Origin: Taxillus chinensis
Taxonomy: Eukaryota; Streptophyta; Magnoliopsida; Santalales; Loranthaceae
Length of the DNA stretch: 64,000 nt
Reading direction: 5' to 3'
Assembly: GCA_023512835.1 (NCBI GenBank)
Contig: CM042091.1
Location: forward strand, 41,368,107 to 41,432,106
Below the pieces are notes generated by a model, which was not told the DNA's origin, searched no databases, and was given only the letters and a program-made list of their open reading frames with translations. Below, in pieces: positions 11,694-24,072 of this stretch. The position numbers and the translations under genes were made by a program. Each line of letters opens with the position of its first letter. Positions within the stretch are counted from its first letter, which is position 1.

Positions 11694-12399
11694 ATTCAAA
11701 GTCCCCTTCGTGTGAACAAAAATTGTCCACCAACACACCACACCACCACCAACACCACAGCTTCTGCAGCTGCCCTGTCACATTAACCATACACACCTTC
11801 ATTATCTCCATTAGTCCACCTCAAACCCCTACCTGAGCGTTCTAAACAGGAAGCCCCAAATTCCGAGGATTAAACAAAATCCAAACCCAACGTCCCACAG
11901 TTTACCATGAAAACCTAAATGACAGCAATACTTGAATAGAAAACATCCTCCTACATATAACCCAACTAGACAATCAATTCTAGATAATACAACTCATCAG
12001 CACCTTCATCGATGTGATAAGCCAGTAGTCCCCCTTATTTGAAAAATAAGACACCTACCCCCATATTATTAGCCATCTAGGTTTTTTAAAAATGTAAAAC
12101 AAAAAATCAGATGAACAGGAAGGTCGATTCAGTGCAGATGTACGAGGCGGCAATCACAACCCGACATCATATATAGAGAAACCGGCATGACAAGACATAC
12201 AAACAACAAATGACAAGACGTGCAAACGTAAGCACACGCAGAGAAGCAAATCACACGCCCACACGAATGATTCGAACCAAACAATCACAATCGCGCAAGA
12301 ATCAAACTGTTAAGTCCGGTTTTGATTATACGCGAAATAACCGAACAGGGGCAAAAACCCTTGACATTTAGAACCAAAAATATTGGAGAGAAGGAGAGG

Positions 12400-12640
12400 G
12401 AAGTGTACCTCTAAAAATCGAGCAAAGAAGATAGACAGATCGATGGGTCAGAACAAAAGGATAGAATAGTGTAGAACAGAACGAGTGTGTAATAGCCCAG
12501 ACGCAGACTCGTAGGTGATGAAAGGCTCAGGGGAGCCTGAGGAGTCCGGAGACTCAATCAAGGAGGGGGCAGGGCAGGAGATCAGATCGGATGAAGCGTA
12601 GTGAACCCTAACAAATAACATTAACGCCGCCGCCGTTTCG
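12400..12640 (-). promoter_or_regulatory. 5' leader and promoter-proximal region of the zinc-knuckle gene
   Basis: On the minus strand a telo-box-like TTAGGGTT lies at about 12603-12610, with a GC-rich (GGC)n stretch and a GGGCCTAG motif just upstream. A pyrimidine-rich leader follows, ending in a donor-like TTTTTAGAG/GTACAC near 12408. Telo-box plus GGCC motifs are typical of promoters of plant RNA-metabolism and translation genes. A non-coding 5' exon spliced toward 11693 is inferred; the start site and acceptor are not fixed. Confidence 0.45.
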
Positions 12641-12659
12641 GGCTCTAATTTTCTAGGCC

Positions 12660-13601
12660 CGCAAGGATTATGGACCCGTGGAAACTTGATTTACGACATT
12701 TACGCCCCAAATAAAAATAATAAAAACAATCGGATCCATTTATCTATTTTATTTTATTATATTCTTGTTAGTGTTAAGAGCTGTTTCAATAAAAAAAATT
12801 TATTTTATTTTTATATTTAAAAATATTTTTAATTATTTTAAAATTTCAACTCTAACATTATTTTTTATTTTGATTAAAATAAATTTTTTGATTTTATTTT
12901 AACTTTTTTATCTTTCTTTGTTAATACATAAAAAGAATGAAAAGTGAGAAGAAATAAAAAATATTACAATATCAAATAGAGACCGACTTTATCATTCTTC
13001 ACATATAAAGAGTAAATTTTTTACTCTTCACGCGTGGAGAAGAAAAAAATTAATATAATATTATTTAACTTTTTTTTGTAGATAATAGAAAATTTCTTTA
13101 AGTTGATCTAAGAGCACAGTCGTATGGCTAAAGTTTAACAAAACTATAACTAACAAAGTCGTTTTTATAAAATTTATTCAATTTCTTTTCATAACCCCAA
13201 ATAATAACGGGAAGGCAGTGGCAACCAGGCCTATAAATGAGTTGACACTCAATAAATTGCTCAATATCTACTTAATTTAGTTTGACTTGAGATTGAACTT
13301 GAAACTGTACAAGCTTAACTCGCTATTGTTCAAGCACAGCTTGATTATTGTACAAGTTCGACTCGGCTCAGCTCAATGTGTTTATAAATCTATCCAGCAT
13401 ATGCTTTTAAATAAGTGATATGCTCGAGAGCTTGCTCGATACTCTCTTGACTAAGCTTGACTCAAATTTGATATTGACACTATATAAGCTTGTCTTGTTA
13501 TTGTACAAGTTTAGTTTGAACTTTGCTAACCTCGCTCAACAAGGCTCATTTACAAGCTTTAATGACAACACTAGGTGAAAGGATATATTAGTGCTTACAT
13601 G
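12660..13601. other. Intergenic DNA with a degenerate dispersed repeat
   Basis: 12720-13110 is AT-rich with no gene. About 13220-13560 is a degenerate repeat built of short CAAGCTTGACT, GCTCGA and GTACAAG motifs, a type often dispersed in plant genomes. I cannot assign it to a named family. Confidence 0.4.
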
Positions 13602-13985
13602 TGTCACGTGGTCAGCCTTTATCGCAGCTTAACCCGTGCGGCACCTAATTCCTACCCATACGAAGGAACACTAAGTCAGCCTAACTCGTCGTATTTGATC
13701 GGAACTCATTGATCAGTTATAAAGCAATTGTGTAAGGAAGCGCTTAGCGGAAGAAAGATTTAACAAAGGCAACAAATCGATTGTATTGATTGCATGAAAA
13801 CTTTACAAGATCACTCCCCTACATATAGATGTTAACACTTTTCTGGTTCTAACACAGGAGACATTATTTCTAACAGAACATTTAAATCTCTACAACTCAC
13901 TCTATAAACTAAGTTACAACACTTTACAAAGGGGAAATACCCCAAAATGGCCTAAGTGTGCTAGGATAAGCCTTGGTCCGTACCA
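13602..13985 (-). repeat. Chromovirus 3' LTR
   Basis: Plus-strand edges TGTCACG and CCGTACCA. On the minus strand the polypurine tract AGTGGGGGAGAA directly precedes it (plus 13986-13997). Confidence 0.88.
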
Positions 13986-13997
13986 TTCTCCCCCACT
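13986..13997 (-). other. Chromovirus polypurine tract
   Basis: AGTGGGGGAGAA on the minus strand, directly upstream of the 3' LTR. It is the expected plus-strand DNA primer site. Confidence 0.8.
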
Positions 13998-14039
13998 CGA
14001 TTTTGCAACGTTCTCATTGCGTCTTCGGCTTTTTCGAAC

Positions 14040-16084
14040 CCGTTGAACTGCTAGATGTAGCGTTTGGTTTCTTTCCAGTACTCTTCAATCTCCTCGGAGA
14101 ATTGCCTCAGATCCTCTTCCTTCTCCCAACTTGCCTCTTCAATCGACCTGTTCTTCCATTGGATGTAGTACTCCACTCGGCTTAGATCTATGCCCCTTCT
14201 TGGCACAACTCTACGAGAGTGGATTTTCTCTATCTCTTTATTGTAGGTCTTGCCCATTGATGCTGTTGGTGTCTGCACCGCCCGTTATCCGCTCTTATCT
14301 TCCAAGTTTTCATGGTAAGGCTTGAGCAAACTAACGTGGAACACCGGATGCCTTTGTAAGCTAGTCGGAAGGTCTAGTTTGTATGAGACCCTCCCAACTC
14401 TCTTAAAAACTTTGAAAGGCCCCTCATAGCAACGCACCAAACCCTTATGTAACTATTTAAGTGTTTTGGTTTGGCGCCTAAGGAGTTTGAGCATCACCAT
14501 TTCTCCTTCCTGAAATTCTAAGGGCCTCTTTTGTTAATCTGCCCACTTTTTCATCTTCTTCACCACTTTGTGCAAGTATGCCCTAGCTAGATCCATCTGT
14601 TCATGCCATCCATTTGCAAACTTGAACGCCGCGAGGCTCTTTCTAGTGTACCCCCGATTGATGGAAGTAGGCGTCAATAGTTGCTACCCAGTTGCGAGTT
14701 CGAACGAACTTTCATTCGTGGACTTACTCTTCGGCAAGTTATACGAGAATTAGGTTATGTTCAGCAACTTGGCCCAATCTCTTTGATTGGCACTCATGTA
14801 GTACCTCATATATAACTCTAGTAAGCCATTGATACGTTCTGTTTGGCCGTCTGTTTATGGGTGGAAACTTGTTGAAAAGTTTAAGTCTGAACCCATTATC
14901 CTGAACAGCTCGGTCCAAAACCACCCAGTAAACCGTGAGTCCCGATCGCTCATGATTGTCTTTGGAATGCCCCAGTACTTCACCACGTACTTAAAGAATA
15001 ATCGGGTTGTGTTGTTAACCATACAGTCTCTTGGAGCTGGAATGAAAACTCCATACTTTGAAAATCGGTCGACCACCACAAGGATCATACCACACCCTTC
15101 GGATCTTGGGAGACAAACAATGAAGTCCATGGAGATGCTCTCCCAAGGTCTTTCGGGGGTAGGTAGAGGTTCTAACAGTCTCGCCGATTGCCGATTCTCT
15201 ATTTTGTCTTGTTAGCACACAAGACAAGTCTGCACGTACACTTGGACATCTTCATAAAGTTGAGGCCAGTAGTAGCTCCTTTCCACCAACGCCAAGGTAT
15301 GATCGACTCCGGGATGGCCAGCCCACCACGAGTCATGACATTCTTTGAGGATGTATCTCCTCAAACTTCCCCATTTAGGAACATACACCCGTTCCCCTTG
15401 AGTATGGAGCAAGTTATCCCTTAGCCAAAATCGCCGCGTTTTCCCAGCTTTAACACATTCCACCAAGGACTTAGCTAATAGGTCGTGCTCCATTCCTTCC
15501 TTCCGTTTGTCCACTAGGGGGAATTGTGGTTGGCTAATGGCTGCAAGTTCTACCTTCTGACTTAGTGCATCAGCCACCACATTATTTGTGCCCGGTTTGT
15601 ACTAGGGCACAGAGTCGAATTCAGCTAGGAGTCCTTGCCACCGTGCTTGCTTCGGAGTTAAGTTCCTTTAAGTTAGGAAATAACTCGTAGCGATATTATC
15701 CATCTTCACCATGAACTTGGACCCTAGCCAGTAATGCCTCCACACCCGAAGGCAATGCATAACTGCCGTAATCTCCTTTTCATGCACCGCATACCTCCGT
15801 TCGGTGTTATTGAGCTTTCGTATGCTATAGGATGCCCCTCCTGCATAAGAACTCTACCAATGGCAAAGTCTGAAGCATCTGTGTGAACTTCATAAGGCTT
15901 GGTATGGTCTTCTGACATTGCCATCATTGGTCCATTTGTCACAGCTTGCTTCAGTTTCTCAAATGCCTCACGACAAGTATCATCCCATACCCAAGTCTTA
16001 TTTTTCTTCAACAATTCCGTCAAGGGTGCGGCAATATGGGAATAGCCACGGATGAATCTTCTATAATAGTTAACCGAACTCAGG
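14040..16084 (-). pseudogene. Chromovirus RNase H, integrase and chromodomain region (broken)
   Basis: The reading order is high to low coordinate. RNase H start: EVHTDASDFAIG at about 15870. Integrase zinc-binding part: HDSWWAGHPG ... CLVC at 15212-15340. Catalytic part: MDFIVCLP at 15130, SDRDSRFTG near 14940 and GQTERIN near 14850, giving the D, D and E of the DDE triad. C-terminal chromodomain at 14051-14280 with VEYYIQWKNRSIEEASWE. Integrase joins cDNA to host DNA, and chromodomains of this group direct integration to particular chromatin. The frame is broken between these pieces; one stop lies just before the catalytic E, in HP(stop)TDGQTERIN, consistent with CAA to TAA. Confidence 0.85.
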
Positions 16085-16089
16085 AAGGA

Positions 16090-17779
16090 ATGTCACGCCC
16101 TGAATTTCCCACCCGAGGAAATCGGTTCGTGACTCCCCTTTACCCACCCAGTGAGCAAGGGGTTGGGATAAAATATTCCACTTGGGACACCACTTAATTC
16201 CCTATAGATATTCATAAACAAACCATATATCTTTTTCATACAAACCACAGTAAACATCCATGAAGGCAAACCACAAATCTTTATTCAACTCAATAATCCT
16301 TTACATCATTTCCCCATTAGGGTTACAGTAGTTTCACAAAATAACAAAACACAAATAACATTTAAATAAAGCTACAAAGTAGGTCTGTCCTCCACCTTGG
16401 TGTTCCCACCTAATGCCTGTAGGTTCCTAAAAAGTAAACAAAACACAACGGGAGGGGTGAGCAACCACAGCTCAGTAGGGATCATGTCTCCCTAACACAT
16501 CCCATGCTCCTAACATCTACATGTTGACATGCACGAGTGCAGTGTAGTGACAATAAGATATAGGAAGGTTATGTTCCTCAGTTAAGTATCAACACACAAG
16601 TCACAGAGTAGGTACAACCAGTGCCACAGCCACACAGGCTAACGTAACCACAACCACACAGGCTAATATATCCAGCCACAGGCTTCCACAGCCACCGTGT
16701 TCCAAAATCAGTCACGGGCTTCCACAGCCACCGGGCAAAATAACCACACACATAACATACATAAGCCACACAGGTATAACATCAAACACTTAATATGCAT
16801 AGCCACGTCCACACAGGCATATAATTAAACACGTAGCATACACAATCCATAGCCACACAGGCAAAACATCAAACACTTAATGTGCACAGCCTCATAGGCA
16901 TAATATCGAACACATAACATGCTTAGCCTCACAGGCCTAATGTCAAACACATAACATGCATATATTCCCTAGAAACCCCAAACAGAATATGCCATTGAAG
17001 GCCAACATCCATATAGGAGATCACACCTATATGGATTTACATATAAATATAGATATATCCAAAAGCCACAAGGCCAGAACCCTGGGATAGATTCTAGGAA
17101 GAACAGAACCCCTACCTCTGGAAGATCCTCCCACGCTAGATACCGTCCACCCACGCTAGACACTCCAGCAGCAACCAGGAGCTCTCCTTCTCTCTCTCTC
17201 TCTCTCTCTCTCTCTGCGACGGCTGCAGTGGCTAACCAAATGAAGAACCCTAAACCTAAGAGACCTCTACCTCTTTATAGATATCACAACATCAAAACGA
17301 CGTAGTTTTGATTAAGTGAATCCCAACATCAAAACGACGTAGTTTTGATAGAACAGGCTACAACCTTCCCGCATCCACACAAGACAAAATACCCACCATT
17401 CCAACATGCCCCTTTAGGAAAAGATGATTAGAATCACAAAACCAAGGTGATGGTGCAAAAACATGGTTGCACGCCATAATGCACGTCATATCCCTATATC
17501 ACGTGCAGCTCCAAATGATGTGAAATTCTACCCCAAGCTTCCTTAAATCATGTAGAAGGCAGGCATGCAATAAAAACTTTGCATTTGATAATGCCCCATA
17601 TCACATGCACTCTATTTCTGCCTCCCTAGGCTGCCCTCTTTCGTCAAAAGTTCCCTATTTGGTAAATAAAATGATTTGGTTGAAGTCCATGAGTAGAAGT
17701 TCCCCAAAAACTAGAAAATTGCCACACAGAAGGCAAAACTGTGACTAACTACACACATCCCAAAATACGGGTCATTACA
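16090..17779 (-). mobile_element. Solo LTR of the TGTAATGACCC family (copy E), TSD AGGAA
   Basis: On the plus strand it starts TGTCACGCCC and ends GGGTCATTACA, flanked by AGGAA at 16085-16089 and 17780-17784. It sits inside chromovirus pol between RT and RNase H. In the inferred sense (minus) it has TATAAA at 17274-17279, a (GA)n leader near 17190-17215, a donor-like CAGAG/GTAGG at 17115 and an acceptor-like TACTTTTTAG/G at 16427. About 16560-16960 is rich in repeated short CCACAGGCT-type units. Confidence 0.85.
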
Positions 17780-17784
17780 AGGAA

Positions 17785-18097
17785 TGCATTTTAAGGACTT
17801 TCTTGGGCGTCTCCCATTCTTTGATGACTAATACTTTCTTGTTATTCATCTTTAATTTGCCGCCGCCAATAATGTGACCTAAGAAGGACACCTCCTTCTT
17901 TGCAAAGTTACATTTTTCTTTCTTCACAAAAAGTTGGTTCTCCCTTAAGGTTTGAAAAACCCACCGTAGGTGTGCCTTGTGCTCCTTTAAGGTTTTGCTG
18001 TAGATGACAATGTCATCAAGGTACACCACGACGAATCTGTCCAAGTATGGTTGGAAGATCCGATTCATTAATGCATAAAATGTGGCAGGGGCATTTG
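17785..18097 (-). pseudogene. Chromovirus RT, C-terminal part
   Basis: Reads APATFYALMNRIFQPYLD, then VVYLDDIVIYS with the catalytic YLDD of reverse transcriptase, then the thumb region (SFLGHIIG). It is cut on its N-side by the ATTTG insertion block and on its C-side by the 16090-17779 LTR. The N-terminal half resumes at 39598. Confidence 0.9.
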
Positions 18098-20569
18098 TGT
18101 AATGCCCCCAAATTTGGAACCTCCAAACCGGGTGCATTAGCGGAAATTAAATATACAAATTTTATATCAATTTCAAACTATTACTTATTTCATCAAACAA
18201 ACCATTCATTATTACAAATTTCAATCCAAGATCTTTAAGGTTTAGGGGTTTAGAGACTAAGTGTTCTTAACCCATTATTACATAACAAAGCACACGAGCT
18301 ATCAAACTTAATAAATCTTTAAATTCCACACAACTTTATTTCCATGCACCTCTCGACTCCTTATCCTAGTTTCTCCATTCCTTTAATTACCTGGGGTTGA
18401 AAAAGAAATCATAAAAATGGTGAGCTCAAATAGCCCAGTAAGGGTAAACATAAGTGGTAAGGAAAATCATAAAGATATCAAACATAAGAAATACCATAAA
18501 AGATTTCATAACGTTTGCACATCATACGTGAACAACATTTCATAAGGGAATCATAACATGAAAGATTATGTTTGGACATTGTATTATAACATCATGATCC
18601 AGGTTAACTACCCAGATACCATATCATAACATAACATATTATCAGCTGGATTGACACTCTCCAGTAATGTTCTTTACCCAATGCATTGGAGGTCTTTCTG
18701 GAACCATCCATCATAAACTTACTTTGTCCAAACATAAGAGGTTATAACAACTTTAACATACATAACATGAGGCATATCATAGAATTCGAATAAAACATTC
18801 AATGTTAACAAGGATAACCACGAATATCAAAATGGTTATCTACCCTAATCAATAGTATAGATTATCAAGGGAGAGATTAAACAGAGACTAATGTTCTCAA
18901 CAATAAAATAAAAATAGAAGAATAAGAAACATAAAACTCTTATAGTCATTGTCATCACCCGTTTTTGACCGGGCTCGTTGCTAGCTTTTGTGAAAGGACT
19001 CCATGCTAGTTCATTTTGTTGATCCTAGAGTCATCCCTGCACAAGGCTCGCACAAACCATTAAAGAGAAGAAAAATACAGAGTCGCCACCAAACAAATTA
19101 TAGGTGTGATTGGGCACCTAAAAAAAGAAAGGTCTACGGTTCCAAAGAATTAGGTTTGGGAGTCGGTTACGTGTGAGGAAGGAAGAAAACTCTTGCACCC
19201 CCACAATGCCCACAATTGGTACTTAGTCTTGATCTATGGGTGTTTGCTTGCATTATTCAAAAAGAAGTTTTTTTTTATATTTTTCTATTTTCGAAAAAGG
19301 AGAGTTTTTAGGATCTAGGTCTTAAAACAACAGAAAAGATTTTACAGCAAATAAAAAAGAAATACATTCTAATTTTAGAAAAAGGATGTGGGATCTAGGC
19401 CCATGTGACAGTATTGCATTTCTTTTAGAAAACAAAAGTGATTTTCTTTTTTTAGAAAAGAAAACAAAAATCGTTTGAATTCAAATATGAGAATACGCCA
19501 CAATTGATATCGGCCCAGGCAGACTAAGATATGAGCATCTAGGACTCAACCCTCATGGCCACCCAGGCTTTATTTTAATTTTTTCTAGAAAATGTACTCT
19601 TTGCTTGTCCTTTTTAATTTTTGAAGAAAAAAGGAATGAGAGTCAAAAGAGAAACCGTTTCACTTCAAAACATTTGAGAAAAAAAGTTTTAACAGTTTAA
19701 ATATAAAGAGATTGAAGAGAAGAACCTGGGTGGTCATTTTGTGACCAAACTTGGAGATCTTCCTCCAAAAGTCTCCATGAAAATAAAAGGTTAGAAAGAA
19801 AAATGCAACTTCCCTTCCCTGCTTTAAGTCTTCAGTTTTCACGTTTCCAGAATGCTCCCTCCTTGGCTTGGAACGTTCCCTTTAGACGCTTGAAGATAAG
19901 TATATCTTTCTCTGATTTTTCCTCTCAAAAACCCACTTGAAAAGCTCTCTCCCAGAATAATTTCCTCTTTTGATACGTCATCCTCCCCTGATACTTGATA
20001 ATTGATGCCTCCCCGATCTGATACCTTATCCCTCCCTCTGCCTCCTGGGACAGTATATTTATAGGCTTGTAAGGGAGTACCCGTTGGCTAGGCATTAATT
20101 GCACCTTTTATATTTCCAACAAGTCAAATGAATGTCCCGAGACTTCATCATGGCTCCCTGTTCCCGCGTCTAAAAATAACTTCTCAAATAAATAATTTTC
20201 TTGGAATTATTTAAATCTCCCATTGTATCTGGACGCATTGTTAAGTAAAGGTTGAATGCATTTTTGGGTGTATTGGAGCCGTTGGGAATTAATAGTTATG
20301 CAGTCTCCAGGGTCAACTTTGATGTCCCGAGGAAAATGGCATTTAATTACAGAGGTCTGTTGTCCTTATGCTCAAAAATGGAGTTCCGAGACATTTGAAT
20401 TAAATATTCGGAGACTCCTCAATTCCACGCTTGAAAAGGGGGTTTCGAGACACTGGTGGCATTTAATGCACTTAAAAAGAATTTTCTGGATTTTTCAGAG
20501 TCTCGGTGCTTTGGAGTCACTCCCAAGCCTGTAGAGGAGCTATTTTAGAATTTTTCTAAATTATTGACC

Positions 20570-20925
20570 AAGTTTGACCTCCGGATCTAGGCTTATTCCG
20601 GATCAGTGGCCTTATTCCGCATCAGTGGGCTTAGCTCAGATTTGACCAAGTTTGACCACCGGATTTGGGCTTAGTCCGCATCAATAGGTCCTTATTCCGC
20701 ATCAATGGGCTTAGCTCGGATTTGACCAAGTTTGACCACCGGATTTGGGCTTAGTCTGCATCAATAGGTCCTTATTCTGCCTTAATGGGCTTAGCTCGGA
20801 TTTGACCAAGTTTGACCACTGGATTTGGGCTTATTCCGGATCGGTGGCCTTATTCCGCATCAGTAAGTCCTTATTCTGCATCAGTGGGCTTAGCTCGGAT
20901 TTGACCAAGTTTGACCGCCGGATTT
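20570..20925. repeat. Tandem array with TTGACCAAGTTTGACC and CTTATTCCGCATCA blocks
   Basis: About four imperfect units of roughly 70-105 bp. Each has TTTGACCAAGTTTGACC, a GGATTTGGGCTTA block and one to three YTTANTCCGCATCARTRGG blocks. Units vary in how many of the last block they hold. Confidence 0.75.
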
Positions 20926-21119
20926 GGGTTTCCCTAAAACTTTTTGTGTGTGGGCTTGGTCGCCACGTGGCGCCTCTACCTTAGGCCTCTCTTGTTCTCA
21001 CTTACTGTGTAAGGAGAGTGTCTTTGTATATATACTGGGCGAAGGAGAAGCAAAACTGCCAATATGAGACAAACATGTATATGAAGAACCAAAATTCGTG
21101 AAAAATGAGGTAAATTTTT

Positions 21120-21880
21120 GGAGCAACTTCAAAAATTCATAACTTTCTCCAAATAGCTCGGATTAGGGCCAAATTAATCTTGTTTTTCTTGAAATTATGT
21201 CATCTATCTCCAGCAATTGGAATCACTCAAAAAGGATCAACCATTTAAGAGAAAATGGGGAAACACCGCACAGAGGTACATGATAGTGGGAGCATTCTGC
21301 CTGTCAGATTCAAAAATTCATAGTTAATTGCACAGAACTCGGATTATCCTCAAACCAGTTGGAGATAATAGATAAGGATGTTATCTAACCAATGCAATTG
21401 ACTTTGTTCAATTACAACAAGTATTGAGGAAGTTATTAGCGAAATAGTGCACTGCATACCGGCTGTTCCACCCTAACTTGATCACCAACTTCAAAAAAAT
21501 CATAACTAATTGAATACAGCCTGGAATAATCTCAAACCAGTTGGAAATGATATATAAAGATGTTATATAACCAATGAAAGTGACTTTGTTAAATTCGAAC
21601 TAGTATTGAAGGAGTTATTGGCAAAATAGTGCGCTACGCACCGGCTGTTTCTTCCAAATTTGTACCAGATTTGGTTGCCAACATCGAAAAATCATAATTA
21701 ATTGAATATAGCCCAGAAAAATTTCAAACCAATTGGAAATGATAGATAAAGGTGTTATCTACTCAACGCAATTGAGTTTGTTAGATTGCGACACATATTG
21801 GGGAAGTCATCGGCAAAATAGCGGGCTGCACACCGGCTGTCCAATTCAACTTCATACAAAACTTAGTACTTTTGTCATAA
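21120..21880. repeat. Tandem array of about 180-bp units
   Basis: Four diverged units start near 21130, 21311, 21488 and 21677. Shared blocks are 'AAAATCATAAYTAATTG', 'CTCAAACCAGTTGGAAATGA', 'AGTATTGARGGAGTTATTGG' and 'CACCGGCTGTTCC'. Confidence 0.7.
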
Positions 21881-22356
21881 TTTCTTCATTTCTTCTCGGA
21901 ATCAAGTGTGGTCAAGTGCATTATTTTCCAAATTTCATCTTCCATCACTTTGTGCTTGCCTTGAGACATGTAAAGGTTTCCCAAAGTGGTGCTTTGTCTT
22001 GTGGTCTTTCATCGAGTATGATTGTCATTTAACTCGGTCAAAATGGGATTCAACAGTCATAATTTCATAGAAATAAAAGGGAATAAAACAAGATAAAAAG
22101 GAAGTGAAAAGTGAGAATGAAGAAGAGAAAACTCTTACAATAATAATGAAATACAGACTATAATGAAAAAGAAAAAAGGGATGAGAAAACCCTTACAATC
22201 TGCTTGTCGTTCTCCGCGTTTTAAACCTTAAAAAATATGAAAATACTAAATTAACATTAATGCTTGAAAAGTTCAATATCACACATATCTCTTTTTTTTA
22301 TATCATACTTTAAATTATATTTTTTAATAGGCATACCGTGCTTGTGGGGTTGAATA

Positions 22357-22671
22357 TTAATTTGGGTTCCCACTTCTATTGCGGTTCCATCTCCTATTTC
22401 GATCCCATGCATCGTAAGCCTTGAGTTGTGCAATAATTATGTTATATGCCTTGAGAGTTTTTGAATAATATTTACTTTTTGTATTGGGTGAACGGAAAAG
22501 ACGTTCGATAAGCCTATTTTTCATATGTGTCTTCCACCTTAACCATGATGGGATATTAGACATGGGTGTAAAGGGAAGATCTAGAGGAGATAAGGATGGG
22601 GGTAGCTGTGAGGTTGAAGCATTAGCAATTGGGGTTGTGGAAGAAGAAGGGCGATTGTCGGGGGAATTCAT
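22357..22671 (-). CDS. Small ORF, 104 codons, inside LTR unit copy F
   Basis: I do not recognise this protein. It has a Ser/Pro-rich N-terminus (SSSTTPIANASTSQLPPS), then a basic, tryptophan-containing part with SWLRWKTHMKNRLIERLF, KYYSKTLKAYN and an Asn/Arg-rich tail (DRNRRWNRNRSGNPN). It lies on the sense strand of its host unit, about 300 nt after a donor-like site, and an acceptor-like TATTTTTTTAG/A lies about 35 nt upstream of its ATG. That arrangement looks gene-like, but the ORF is short and could be chance. Confidence 0.35.
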   Translation of the reverse strand: MNSPDNRPSSSTTPIANASTSQLPPSLSPLDLPFTPMSNIPSWLRWKTHMKNRLIERLFRSPNTKSKYYSKTLKAYNIIIAQLKAYDAWDRNRRWNRNRSGNPN

Positions 22672-22794
22672 TATGGAAGTTGTTCCTTATGATCCTCCGC
22701 TTTCTAAAAAAATAAAAACATCAAGTTAATATTATCATATTTTTACTTTAATTATATAATGAAAATGCTATGATGGATTAACATATTTTAAAAT

Positions 22795-22915
22795 AAGGTG
22801 GCGATGCCAACCATTCATGTATATACAAGGTGGTATAACCAATCATATAAATAACATATGTGAGGTGGTAAAACCAACCATGAATATAGTATATATGAGG
22901 TGGTAAAACCAACCA
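22795..22915. repeat. Minisatellite with GTGGTAAAACCAACCAT core
   Basis: Four loosely spaced copies (GTGGCGATGCCAACCAT, GTGGTATAACCAATCAT, then GTGGTAAAACCAACCAT twice), each followed by AT-rich spacer with ATAT. It lies in LTR unit copy F. Confidence 0.7.
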
Positions 22916-24072
22916 TATAGATCTACATAATAAATAAGAGTAACTACAAATTTTCAAAATCTTGAGTATTACCTTTCGTAGAACTTCGACGCTTGGTAAG
23001 TACCAAAAACAACAGAGGGTTTGAGTAGAGTATTTGGGGTGTTAAGAGGGCTTAAGGGAGTGTTTGTAGAGAGAATTTCGTGATATGGCTTGAGGGAACT
23101 TGTGTATTAAGAGGGGAGGCAAAACACTCCTAATATAGGGCAAGGGTGGTGGTAGGTGAAACTTTTGTCCTTAATACCTTATTTTCTCCTTTTCAAATCA
23201 TTTGATTCTTATCCCATTATTATCTACCACGTGGCCCCCTTGTTTCCCCCATTTTGGAATTTTTTGGATTTGTTTCACTTTGAAGGTTCTTTTGGTCACA
23301 AAAGTCACTTGGGTGCATGACCTATTATTTTGACTATAACCTTCTAGATTCTTCATTAAATTAAATAAGGCCAATTGGGATGGATTTCTAACTAAATTAT
23401 CTACATTTCGAGACCAATTTCAAGTCTATTGGACTTGGATATCAAAAGTTATTGGGTTTTGAAGTGAGACTAGAAATTCTGGGCGTGCTACTAGACCTTT
23501 GTGCACAGTTTAAATTGTTTCTCCTAATGGACTGATCCAATGAATCTGAAATTTTAACCAAAGATATATAACTACATTTGGAGCACGTTGGAAAAATATC
23601 AAGTCGTTTGGAGCTATATAAACAAAGTTATAAATTTTTAAAGATGACTTCTAAAACTGTACTAGTCTATCCTTTCTAAGCATAACTATTGGTCATGGAG
23701 TATTAATGAACATTTTTGTATTTTACAACTCTTAATAAATTTTAATGTGATAAATTCAAAGTTATATCTTATTTGATTTAGATTCAACATGTCAACTAAG
23801 AAATTATTTATTTAATATAATTAAACAAATGATTGAAAATAATTATAACATAACACCTCATTAGAAAACTTAATAACACACTTATTTTCTTAAACTGTAA
23901 TTTATTTATGAAAAATAAATCTTATGCAATATTAATTAACATTAATATAATTATCATACACATTATCAAATAATATTTTCTAAATATATGATCAAAATAG
24001 TTTAATTATAAATATAAAATAACATAATAAATATTATTATTTTATTAAAAAAAACTCGGATCTTACAATTTG

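Larger units (their letters stand above)
18950..22055 (-). mobile_element. Tat/Ogre-like solo LTR, 3.1 kb, TSD GTCAT
   Basis: On the plus strand it starts TGTCATCACCC and ends GGGATTCAACA, flanked by GTCAT at 18945-18949 and 22056-22060. TATAAATA on the minus strand near 20055 fits minus-strand transcription, giving a sense strand that starts TGTTGAATCCC and ends GGGTGATGACA. The long length and 'GGTGGCGA' block near the 3' end resemble Tat/Ogre LTRs (inference). Two tandem arrays lie inside (20570-20925 and 21120-21880). No internal domain; small ORFs are not supported. Confidence 0.8.
18098..24067 (-). mobile_element. LTR-type unit with a 104-codon ORF (copy F), TSD ATTTG
   Basis: On the plus strand it starts TGTAATGCCCCC and ends GGATCTTACA. 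ATTTG lies at 18093-18097 and 24068-24072. Without the nested 18950-22060 insertion it is about 2.86 kb. Its edges relate it to copies A-E and G, though it is the most divergent. In the minus sense it has a weak TATATTA near 23125, a donor-like AAAG/GTAATA at 22972, a small ORF at 22671-22357, and an acceptor-like CAACCCCAG/G at 18391. No gag or pol is present. Confidence 0.75.

Noticed and set aside
13597..13601. TSD for the chromovirus (ACATG before the left LTR)
   Set aside because: The right flank is CGTGG. Only a shifted comparison gives a partial match, so I do not claim a TSD.
16090..17779. Chromovirus intron
   Set aside because: It has a TG...CA edge pair with a 5-bp AGGAA duplication and belongs to a dispersed LTR family, so it is an insertion rather than an intron of pol.
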